DNA from: Hypomesus transpacificus | Lineage: Eukaryota > Chordata > Actinopteri > Osmeriformes > Osmeridae | Length of the DNA: 64,000 nt | Direction of reading: 5' to 3' | Assembly: GCF_021917145.1 (NCBI RefSeq) | Contig: NC_061081.1 | Location: 9,386,100 to 9,450,099 of the forward strand | Shown: piece by piece, positions 1-9,289 of the stretch | Layout: every line of letters begins with the position of its first letter | Numbering within the stretch: position 1 is the stretch's first letter | Translations under genes and position numbers: made by a program | The notes under the pieces: model-generated | Told to the model about the DNA's origin: nothing | The model's database searches: none | The model's input: the letters and a program-made list of their open reading frames with translations, nothing else

Positions 1-1780
1 CTTTAATCTCTCTTCTTTTTCTCTTTCTTTGTACTTTTTTACCCTACAATTCTCCCTTTCTCTGTCTCCTTATCGAATCCCCCCTCCTCTCTCTATTCCA
101 CTCTCTCTTTCTCTCTCTGTGTCTGTGTATATACTGTATGAGATCTTGTATCTTGTAACCAATAAGATGTTCTTCCTCCCTCCTCCTCTGGAGAACAGCT
201 CACAGCTACAGTGGAACAACACATCATGAAACACTTTCCCCTTCTTTGTTTTCTCTCCCCTCGCCTCCTCTCTCCGGCTCTGTCATTGGATTTCCTACAT
301 CTTCAGCATGTATGAATATGAACCAACAGTATTTGTAACCCTCTTTCATGATCATTGCGTGTATTGTACATGTAGAGACTGCTGTGCATATTTGGATGTG
401 TGTGTGTGTATGTGGATGAGTGCGTTGGCGTATGTATGTGTACTAAAAGCAGGATTAGAAGCTTCCTATCCAGTCTGATTAAATAATCTACTGCTAGATC
501 ACACACACACATACATAAACAACAGGGTTTCCATAGTAGTAGGTCATTTATGTATCATAGCACCTGATTAACATAAACTGAGATGGTAAATGTAAAAAAC
601 ATCATCAAAATTCAATGGAAACTCCCACTCTTTTACTACTGTAAGTCTTTATAAACCCAGAATGTTCTGTCGTACAAAAACCAGCACACTACTTAGTGTC
701 AACTCCACCTACAGAAACCAGCACACTACTTAGTGTCAACACCACCTAGAGGAATATCAGACCTGGAAATCAATCACAAAGACCTTTTCGATCAGTCCTA
801 ACAAAGTCAGTGCCAGCATGTCTATACTGAGTCAGGGGAGTTCATCAGTGTGTTTACACACCCCGTGCTAGCCGGGTAGTGTGCGACAGATGGTCGGTTA
901 GCCGACAGATGCACAAGCTCAGAGGACGCCGGTGATCGCAGTCCCAACCGGTCAACCGCACACTGCCGGGAGGCTCACCGCCCGCTAAGCCGATCTGTTG
1001 TCACGGCAACCGCTATTTCGGCCTCACCTTAAACTTCTGACACCTTGGATGTGATTGATTCACGTAGCAGGCTGTAGCCTGGACATAGGATATGAACAAA
1101 GGGTAATCCACATACAAAACCTTTTGGATGACCATAGAGGAAGCAGGACATACAGCCTACCAATAGAATACCTTTCAGGCCAGGTTGGAAAATACACTTG
1201 TAGGGTTCAATACAGAACCTTCCAATGGTTCCAATTAATGGTTCTGTCTGAAACCTAAAGGTTCTACCTTGTTCTCTCCCTCTATGTGTGTGACGGAGGT
1301 GGGAGGAGAGGGGCTGAGGGGGGTTGATGGGCGGTATGTTACCCCTGGAGACCAGGCAGGGGCCAGGCTGTGGAAACTCATCTGGTTGTGATCAGAAGCT
1401 CCCTGCTGCTACCATGACTCACTTTGGTTGCAGCTCTACCCAGCTCTGATACTACTGACTGCAGCTCTACCCAGCTCTGATACTACTGACTGCAGCTCTA
1501 CCCAGTTCTGATATTACTGGCTGCAGCTCTACCCAGCTGTGATATTATTGACTGCAGCTCTACCCAGCTGTGATATTACTGACTGCAGCTCTGCCCAGCT
1601 GTGATATTACTGACTGCAGCTCTACCCAGCTCTGATACTACTGACTGCAGCTCTACCCAGCTCTGATATTACTGACTGCAGCTCTACCCAGCTTTGATAC
1701 TACTGCCTGCAGCTCTACCAAGCTCTGATATTACTGGCCTGTTAAGTGCACATTGTCATCTGATGTAAACACACTGTCTT

Positions 1781-1814
<34 letters not shown>

Positions 1815-2965
1815 GGGATAGTTATTTCCTTCTCTTAATGGTTGTTGGACACAAACGCATATGTATATTTACTTAATAACAAGACCAGGAAATTGGGATT
1901 TATAAGGCTTAGTGTAAGAGAACACACACACACACACACAACCAGCTGTCATATTCTCCATCCAAACGAGAACGTACTACAAGTTTTATATAGTATATAT
2001 TATACAGTAGAGGTACTCACGTCAGCAAGTCACCTTAGAGAGTTAGGTTACTGAAGCCATAGAGCTGCAGTGGGCTGTTGAAGTCATATGGGACAACCAG
2101 ATTTGGTACCTGAGACTGACTGTGCTCTGTGCCTTTGTCACACCTAACCCATACATAGTCTATGGTTACAGTTGGCTATAAGCCTGCATTACAACCACAG
2201 ACAGAAGTATACTTTTACTCATCACAAGCACCCTCTTGGCCTAAATGTGTCAATCAGGGCAGGGTACGCCCAACATTGATACATCTCTGGCCCACTGATG
2301 TTCATGCAGGTTAAGTGATAGGCCTGTACAGTAAGGCTACACTGTACAATAGCATTTAGATCACTTTCTGTTCAAATGATTTAGTCTACAGGTCAAATGA
2401 GCCACTCCTTTCAAATGATATTAACAAATGAGTTTGCCATTGAAACCTTTTTGTTTTTCATATGTCTTTGTTTGTTTTTGTTAGTTGCCAAATCACTTCT
2501 CCATGATCTATTTCACGGTGTGTCCTGTGGCAGGTTCCATTTGCCGTGTCAACACCGTTCTCAGCATCACGATTCAGTTAAAGCTTACTGAGATTCTTTT
2601 CATCCAGCAAAATGGCGGCGTCGCCTGGTTGTTCTAACAATCTACACCCTTAAATCGATGATAGGATACACTGTGCATCCAATGCGGCCCTTTTACGCAC
2701 TAGGCTACATGACACACCTGCCTGCGCCTTTTTCACACCGGACTATGAAAGGCATAAATACACGTATTTCTCGGAAAACGATTATTACTTAAGTATTATT
2801 AATGTTTCTGTGTGTTAAATGCGTAACCGTCTGCGAGCTATCAAATACAGCTAGATCACAGAGTGATTCAGCTAGCGCAATTGAGCGTGATGCGTGTGTT
2901 ATTGACTGTGAAGGGCTATTTTGTGATAATTGGAGAGGGGAGGAGGAATGGGGGACGCAACTGAC
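1..2965 (-). other. CPE intron 1 (part), repeat-bearing, no exon seen
   Basis: No splice-flanked coding segment was found here. The stretch contains pyrimidine-rich sequence at the left edge, a 39-bp direct repeat present twice (about 676-754), a GC-rich imperfect inverted repeat (about 865-1020), a ten-unit minisatellite (1429-1738) and (CA)n runs near 1781-1808 and 1921-1940. It is assigned to intron 1 because CPE exon 1 lies just to the right on the minus strand and CPE intron 1 is long in vertebrates. Confidence 0.7.
1429..1738. repeat. 31-bp minisatellite, about 10 units
   Basis: About ten head-to-tail copies of a 31-bp unit beginning TGCAGCTCTACCCAGCTCTG. Units differ at a few positions (CTC/CTG, TACTAC/TATTAC), so the array has had time to diverge. 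It lies in CPE intron 1. No spacers separate the units, so this is an ordinary VNTR-type array. Confidence 0.9.
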
Positions 2966-3206
2966 CAGGCTCGTGCGTTCCAGGGTTGTCTGACATCTCC
3001 AAAACGAGCAGTTCGCGGCCCTCGAAGCTCTCCCCGATGGTGTAGATGCGCGTGATGGACGGACACTGCAGCCACACCGACACCAAAGCCTTCCGTAGCT
3101 CCTCATAACGATGATACTCGAACGAGATATCTCCATCATCGGCTCCGTTAACTGCTGCCAAGGCAACCAGAGTCCCGAATAAAACTAGTGTATTGACTGG
3201 TTTCAT
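2966..3206 (-). CDS. cpe: Carboxypeptidase E, coding exon 1 only (gene continues off the left edge)
   Basis: First coding exon of the prohormone-processing metallo-carboxypeptidase that trims C-terminal Lys/Arg from peptide-hormone intermediates in secretory granules. The ATG starts a signal peptide ([21 protein letters not shown]) followed by the start of the peptidase M14 domain ([20 protein letters not shown], later [20 protein letters not shown] and NPGTHEPG), nearly identical to mammalian CPE. The exon ends after 80 codons plus 1 nt at a GTCAGT donor, the position where mammalian CPE exon 1 ends. The zinc and catalytic residues lie in later exons, and no such exon is seen in 1-2965, so that stretch is intron 1. 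Upstream there is a CRE-like TGACG at 3385-3389, plausible for a neuroendocrine gene, but promoter activity is inference. Confidence 0.93.
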
Positions 3207-3429
3207 TTTGGTATGCTATTTCTCCTCTCTCTGTCCGTCTCTATCCTGCGACTTGGTGTCAAGCCTTATCTCTGCACCCTTGCCTCGCTCTGGACTATAA
3301 ATACTATCTTGCTCCGGGATGTACTGCTGTACAGTACGCCACCTGAGCTCTCTCCTCTGTGGTGCGCGTCGCGCTAAATTGCAATGACGCGCTGACTGCG
3401 GAAGGCAGACATGAGAGGCGTGGCCAAGG

Positions 3430-4390
3430 TACATAGGAGAAAAGCAGAAGTGTTACCAGTCACAACATTTAAGGACATTCATCCATGACTATGTCTAGTA
3501 CTACTATTGTCTAGTACTGTTCTAAACATCTCAGCTGTTTTCTAATGTAGATCAAATGAAAGATATTTAATATGGGTGTGTGTCTTGAAAATGTATGTTT
3601 TGTAATATATTTTCGTCACCAGTGTTGCACACCTGAATCTACCCTTTCCTGTCATCGGTAATTCAGAAGTGTCATTGTTTTTCCCCTTATTTTTCAACTA
3701 ACAAAGGACGTCTCACTTCTGCAGCCTGAACTGGGCATTTTCTGTATACCGAATTGAATTTACCGGATTGAATATCGAGAACAACAGTAACTGGATAAAG
3801 TACATCATAGCTGGAGACACCATAGCAGGTCGGAAATAATATTATTCCCGCTGAAAGACCTTAGAAATACATTTTACTCTATTACTTGCGTAAATGTATG
3901 ATGAAAGTAACTCACCTTAAATAGAAAAGAAATGCAACATTAATTGAATTTTTATTTCAAGATCATATTTGTGGAGGGGTCATGAAAAAGATTTTAAAAG
4001 ATCCTAAAAAATGAACACAAGATTGTATGACACACTTTCATATAAGGAAAACCTAGCCAGAATAATGAATATTAGACTAACAACAAGATTGTTTAGAAAA
4101 TAGTTGTCATCATACACTATGTTTTCAATTTATTTTGCTTGTACCAAAGATTCATGTATCAGGGAACATATAGAACATGGTCTCCAAAACCACCAGTTCT
4201 AACATAATAAGGTATTAACGTACAACATACAAATCCAAATGAAACCATGTAGGGGGCTATAAAGTGCTATAATCAAACATCTCTTAGAGAGGAAGTTTCT
4301 TAGAGGTAACATAGATGTATTTCATTAGAAGTAACTGTTAAATCAAATAGTTTCAAGAAGAACCAAACAGCAACAATGTTACCGTTCTCA
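3430..4390. other. Intergenic region between CPE promoter and MSMO1 3' end
   Basis: AT-rich sequence without a recognisable gene or well-defined repeat. CPE transcription leaves leftward from about 3.3 kb and MSMO1 ends, on the same strand, near 4.39 kb. Confidence 0.6.
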
Positions 4391-4396
4391 TTTATT
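4391..4396 (-). terminator. Candidate MSMO1 polyadenylation signal
   Basis: AATAAA on the minus strand about 450 nt after the MSMO1 stop codon. This gives a 3' UTR that includes the GT-rich minisatellite at 4677-4840. Usage is inferred from position only. Confidence 0.5.
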
Positions 4397-4676
4397 CAGC
4401 TACAGGAACCCCCCAAAATATACTTTTCTCTTCAGGAAAGGCACACAGGTCAGTTCAGAGACACTTCCTCTTTGACCCTGACCCCCACTGGTAATACAAT
4501 CCACTGCTCAGTTTGTGTTTGCTGTGTAAAAGTGTGTGTGTGTGTGCATGTGCCTGTGATTCAAGGATAATCTTTGTTCTTCAGAAGCACTGAGACTGAT
4601 TCAGAGAAGAACCTGAAAAACAGCAGCACCTACTATAGACACTGTATGTTTGTTTGTCTCCCACGTGTGTAGTCTG

Positions 4677-4840
4677 TATGTACATACAGTAGGTAGGTGT
4701 GTGTGTGTGTGTGTGTATGTACAGTAGGTAGGTGTGTGTGTCTGTATGTATGTACAGTAGGTAGGTGTGTATGTGTGTATGTAGGTAGGTACAGTAGGTA
4801 GGTATGTCTGTATATGTGTATGCAGGTACAGTAGGTGTGT
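4677..4840 (-). repeat. GT/AGGT-rich minisatellite in the MSMO1 3' UTR
   Basis: Irregular tandem units built from TATGTACAGTAGGTAGGTGT and (GT)n, beginning within a few bases of the MSMO1 stop codon on the sense strand. Read on the MSMO1 strand, the array holds three copies of UGUACAUA (plus-strand 4677-4684, 4716-4723, 4749-4756), which fit the Pumilio consensus UGUANAUA. Confidence 0.75.
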
Positions 4841-4841
4841 C

Positions 4842-6788
4842 TCACTGCATCTTCTTGCCCTCGTGTTTTTGCAGGTGTTTGTTGTACTGGCTGTCAGTAC
4901 TGAGCAGCTTGTCCCACCAGGTGAAGGTGGAAGCGTAGTTCCCCACAAAGTTCATGTGGTGGAAGTCATGGAAACGAGTGCCAGCGTAAAATGGAATGAG
5001 GTGGAGGGGGTTCAGAGGGATGTCATAGCCGCTACATAACGAGGGGAGAGAGAGAGAAGAAAATCCATGATTATTTTATAAACTACAAACATAAGTACAA
5101 ATATTTACAAGTAGGCCTTAATGTAGTTGACATGTATACAGCATTTGCATTTCATATCCTGTCTACTTAAGATGCAATTGTTGCTCTGTAGTTGAGACCT
5201 TATCATTGCAGTGTACCTGGTAGCTAAGTTGAGTGTTTTTTCTCATTGTGATCACGTAAAGTGCTTTGACTCTGACCACCGAAACTTCACCAAAACGATG
5301 CCCTTTTATCTGCAGTATTTGTATGTTGCTTAGGATCAAAATCATCTGCTAAATAAATACAATGTCAATGTAAATGTTCCTTTGCCCTACTGTTTAACGT
5401 GCAGAAGCTATTTGTGTGGATATGTCGCCATCTAGTGGTCAACATAGTGCATAAAGCCTATCACTCATGGCAGTGTCACAAAACCTCATGGGTACATATT
5501 GTTCCTCGGCTATACTACTCTGCGTGTGTGCACGCGTATGTATGTGTGTGCACCTGTGTACGTCGATGGTTTCCAGAAGACGGAATGCAACCCAGGCCCA
5601 TAGCAGGAGCACGTGGTTACAGAAGATCATGATGCCGATGAAGAAGCCTGAGCCCAGAATGACAGTCTCCAGAGGATGGGCGTACTCTGCCTGCATGCCA
5701 AACGGAGCCTGGTGGGGGGGGGGGGGGGGGGGGATCTGTTAGTCATGTACTTTGAGGTGTGTGTGTGCTAGAGAAAGAGAAAGAGAGAAAGAGAGAGAGT
5801 GTGTGCCTGTCTGTGCCCATATAAGTTTGTGTGCTTGTGTTACTCACATAAACTTGGGGTGGACCTTGTGAATGCATTTATAGATCTGGTGAGTGTGTGT
5901 GTGAGGGAGGAAAGTGTGTGTATATGTCAGGGAGAGCGTGCGGGCAAGTATGTGTGTGTGTGCGCATGAGTGTGTTGCTCACCGTGAACTCGTGGTGGAC
6001 CTTGTGGATGTATTTGTAGATCCGACGGTGGTGGAGGAGGCGGTGGAGGAAGTAATGCCAAGTGTCCTCAACCACTGCACAACCAAAACACTGAGCCACC
6101 ATGTAAGACCTGGACACACACACACACACATAGGAGAGTATATGAGTACAGGATAAGGATGAAGTGTGTGTGTGTGTTGAGAGACATATAAAAAGTTGTC
6201 TGCAGCAGAATATTGTCAAAGCATTGATCATTTTTGCAAATGTGTGTGAAAAAAAGTGTGTGTGTGTCGGACTGTTCCACTGACCAGCGTGGCATGGAGT
6301 CCCAGTCATAGGGGATGCCAAAGTATTCAGTGAAATGATACGTTCCACAGATCATGGGCAGCTGGATACAAAAGTGGTTAAACAGCAACATCTTAAAACA
6401 CTTCCACTGCTTTTCCCAGGTCTCGGGTTTATCCTGCACTCACAGAAACAGAGAGAAACATATTGTTAAACACTTCAACAACCTGTAACTAAAACAGCTC
6501 TAATTCCTATTCAAGTCACCCACAGCCACAAACCTGTTGGATCTTATACTTCTGCATGAAGGGCATGAACTGGAACAGGAAACCAGGCAGGCAGAAAAAG
6601 AAGTAGATGAACTCGTGGACAATGAGCGACCCCCAGGTGGCAATCTGGAACTTAGTGTAGTTGTCCATCATGTAGGTCCAGGCATACTTGAAAGAGGGCT
6701 GTAGAGGGTTGTCTGGTAATGCTGCATCCACAAACTCCACCGCGAGGTAGGCAGAGCCCAAAATGTCAGCTGTGGCATTCACCTCCAT
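4842..6788 (-). CDS. msmo1: Methylsterol monooxygenase 1 (C-4 methylsterol oxidase), complete CDS
   Basis: ER-membrane non-haem di-iron oxidase that starts C-4 demethylation of 4,4-dimethylsterols in cholesterol synthesis. Five coding exons, in transcript order: 6534-6788, 6285-6433, 5983-6109, 5554-5708, 4842-5031. They join in phase to 291 aa (mammalian about 293). The three fatty-acid-hydroxylase histidine clusters are intact: [11 protein letters not shown] (H153-H162), HKVHHE (H170-H174) and FHDFHH (H250-H254). The family's hydrophobic segments flank them, e.g. [16 protein letters not shown] 5' UTR exon probably ends at a GTGAGA donor at about 7430. A decayed copy of the end of the third exon lies in the next intron (5836-5886), and that intron ends in a run of 20 C on the sense strand just before the acceptor. 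CPE and KLHL2 flank MSMO1 as in human 4q32. Confidence 0.96.
5321..5378 (+). repeat. Degenerate SINE/L2-type 3' tail fragment
   Basis: The end of this stretch (GTTGCTTAGGATCA, then TCATCTGCTAAATAAATAC, then a TGTAAATG-type terminus) matches the 3' tail shared by fish tRNA-SINEs and their L2-type LINE partners (TCGCTTTGGATAAAAGCGTC, then TGCTAAATGA). It lies in the last MSMO1 intron. The tRNA-like head is not recognisable, so it is either old or 5'-truncated. Confidence 0.55.
5714..5733. repeat. Homopolymer run of 20 G (C on the MSMO1 sense strand)
   Basis: An uninterrupted G20 that on the MSMO1 sense strand is a C20 tract ending 5 nt before the acceptor of the exon at 5554-5708. It therefore replaces a normal U-rich polypyrimidine tract. 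Its exact length may be affected by sequencing. Confidence 0.85.
5836..5886 (-). pseudogene. Decayed partial duplicate of an MSMO1 exon end
   Basis: About 51 bp that align, with one single-base gap and roughly 80% identity, to the 3' end of the MSMO1 exon at 5983-6109 together with its splice donor. On the sense strand, ATCTATAAATGCATTCACAA corresponds to ATCTACAAATACATCCACAA in the real exon. A GTGAGT donor follows, but there is no acceptor or upstream half. It codes for nothing useful and looks like a local tandem duplication within GT-rich intron sequence. Confidence 0.75.
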
Positions 6789-7429
6789 GATGAGGAACGC
6801 TGCAGGGAGTACTAGGCCTGGGGCTGAGAAGAGGATGGGACCAAAGGGAGCAGGAAGAGAATGGAAATCAGGACTAATACATAAACATGCCCACCTCCTC
6901 CCTGTCCTCCTACAGAGAAGGAAAGAGCCTATCTTGCTTTGTGTGAAACAGAAGGATATAACACAAACAAATAGAATGTGTATTCAATAACTCTATTTTG
7001 GGATAGGCTACTAAAATTATCTAATTACCCCCCCAAATAATTACATTTTATATTTATTGAGTAAAGCTTAACGGATGTACATCTCTTTTATACAAAGGAG
7101 AAAGCCGCCACAATTAGACGAAAATAAAACACGTCGTAAGTTCCAACCCGTTATTTAAAATGTATGATTCTTGATTTCAAACTCTGATTTGGAACAAAGT
7201 GCATTCCAGACAATTTTTTTTTTAAATATCACTACACATCAGGCTCAAGTATAAACATATCATGCAGTGAACATCGTGTTCTTTCCCACTGGAGATTCTG
7301 ACGCACATACCTTACATAAACCACACATTCCACCATCTGCCCATACTCTAAAGTCTTTAAATCAACATGCACAATAATTAAAGCTTAAAACTCTGCAACT
7401 TGTGTTAGTACTGTGCGGAAATATCTCAC

Positions 7430-7680
7430 CTTAGATGAATTATCCCGTTTACCTGAGCAAGAGGAAGCCAAGCGAGTGAACTACAGTAATATCCAGAAAC
7501 ATGATTGGCCGTTGAGAAAGGAGACTGACGTTGGATAGCACAACGAGCGCGCTGATTGGTCGACTGTATGGAGTGATGATAGTGAGACGCAGAGTTGCTT
7601 GAGCAACGTCCAATCAGAAAAGCATTGTTGCTTTCATAACCTCCGAGCGCAATGTAGAGTTATGGAGAGGAGATGGTACG
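7430..7680 (-). promoter_or_regulatory. MSMO1 5' UTR exon and promoter region
   Basis: A strong donor (AAG then GTGAGA) at 7430 on the minus strand probably ends a non-coding exon 1. Within the next 200 bp upstream there are CCAAT boxes in the gene's orientation at plus-strand 7504-7508 and 7555-7559 (read as ATTGG on plus), and one in the opposite orientation at 7610-7614. NF-Y sites are typical partners of SREBP at sterol genes, but I could not identify a convincing sterol regulatory element. The exact start site is unknown. Confidence 0.5.
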
Positions 7681-7923
7681 GAACATGTACAGCTGAACTT
7701 TGAGTCACTGAGGTGTGTCCATCATAACTATTCATTCTTTCACTTCACTCTATAGAAACAGTCAAGTAATTACATCATAGGTGCACTGCAAATGTACGTT
7801 TAGTATTCTTTTCTCTTTTTTGTCACGTCACGCTGTCCATCTGCAATAAAAAGTAGAAGCAGAGCCAAATAACGAATATATATCCACATTCATTTAATGT
7901 TAGATATAAATACAAGAAGCATA

Positions 7924-7929
7924 TTTATT
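7924..7929 (-). terminator. Candidate KLHL2 polyadenylation signal
   Basis: AATAAA on the minus strand about 1.36 kb beyond the KLHL2 stop. The stretch from 9289 to here has no other gene and is best read as KLHL2 3' UTR. That leaves only about 250 bp to the MSMO1 promoter. Confidence 0.45.
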
Positions 7930-9289
7930 AATGAGAATACAAAATAAGTAATGAAACAATTTCAAAGATCATTACACAACATTCCTTGATACACGGACTG
8001 GAGACGGAGGCATCAGTACTACTAGCAATACTTAAAAAAGGGTCAGGCAGAAAGAAAAAGCATAGGATTTAAAAGAAGAGAAAAATACATTTGATAGAAC
8101 AAAGAGAGGTTTGGTCACTCCTGAAAGATAGCAAAGATAGATTGATAGAAAGACAGAAAAAGGGATAGTGTTGAAAATAAATGGACATAAATAGAGAGAG
8201 AAAGACAGAGAGAACGACACAGAGAGAGAGAGGGAGGGGGAAACATTCATATCAGGTCAGGGTGCAGTAGTAGTTAACAGGACCCCTACACAGATGTAGT
8301 GTGGTTAGGAGTCAGGTTAGAAGTTGGAGGTTAGGACCATGCAGAAGTTCAGCCTTGGTATGTGCTACCAGACAGTTTCAGCAACAGTCTCATCACAACG
8401 GGTTAAAAACATCCACCAATCCCATTCCCTTCTTGTCTTTTGGCACCATGACACTAGGCACCTTTCCCCTAAAATCACTTATTTTCTTCCTTTTTTTTCA
8501 AAACAGTCAAGTTTATCTTCCACATTCCTTCCCTGAAATGTACAATTTCTACAATCAATTCCGTTACAGTCGTTATAAAATGTGTTAGCTTCAAAATGGC
8601 ACCCTATTCACCAATGAAGTGCACTACTTCCGATTGGTAGCTACTTAGGGATAGCCTTACACAGCAAATCTATGGTAAACAATAAGCATCTAACTGGAGA
8701 ATAGGGTATCATTTGAGACCGTTTTAGGTCAGCCATTTTTTAAGCACTGTTCGAGGTCAGGTCGGTCTGAGTGAGACAAGTTGTCACCACAGACTCATGG
8801 GCTCAAACGTAGACATGTATGCACGCAAACACACAATTACACAGGCACGTGCACACACACACCTCCACGCACCATAGCGAGGATGGAAATGAACGTGGCA
8901 GAGAATCTGCGCAAATGATCAACTGTCCTTCTAAAAAGAACAAGATCAATAGTCTCCCATCAAATCATTGCAGCAACATTAAGACAATGTCACTTCTTGA
9001 GTGGCGTTGAGTAACTTCTCGGCGATGTCGCAATGGCTTTGGAGGCAACTGAAGCTCCTCCGTCCAGCAAAACTGGAATACTGCTTCCAAACGTCAAAAA
9101 AACACAACCGCGGTCTGACTCGGCCGTTCCAAAGCGCTTTCGTTCTTTAAGTGCAGTCATCTTCATCATCCTCCTCCACATCCTTGGTGCCTATGGAGGC
9201 AACTTCAGGTGGATGTGCAGACAGACCTAGGTTAGGTTTCTGCAGAGAGACGCGCTCTCTTCAAACAGCAGTTGCAGATCTCAGATCAG

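Noticed and set aside
1429-1738. CRISPR-like regular repeat array
   Set aside because: Units are contiguous with no unique spacers and lie in a vertebrate intron; it is a minisatellite.
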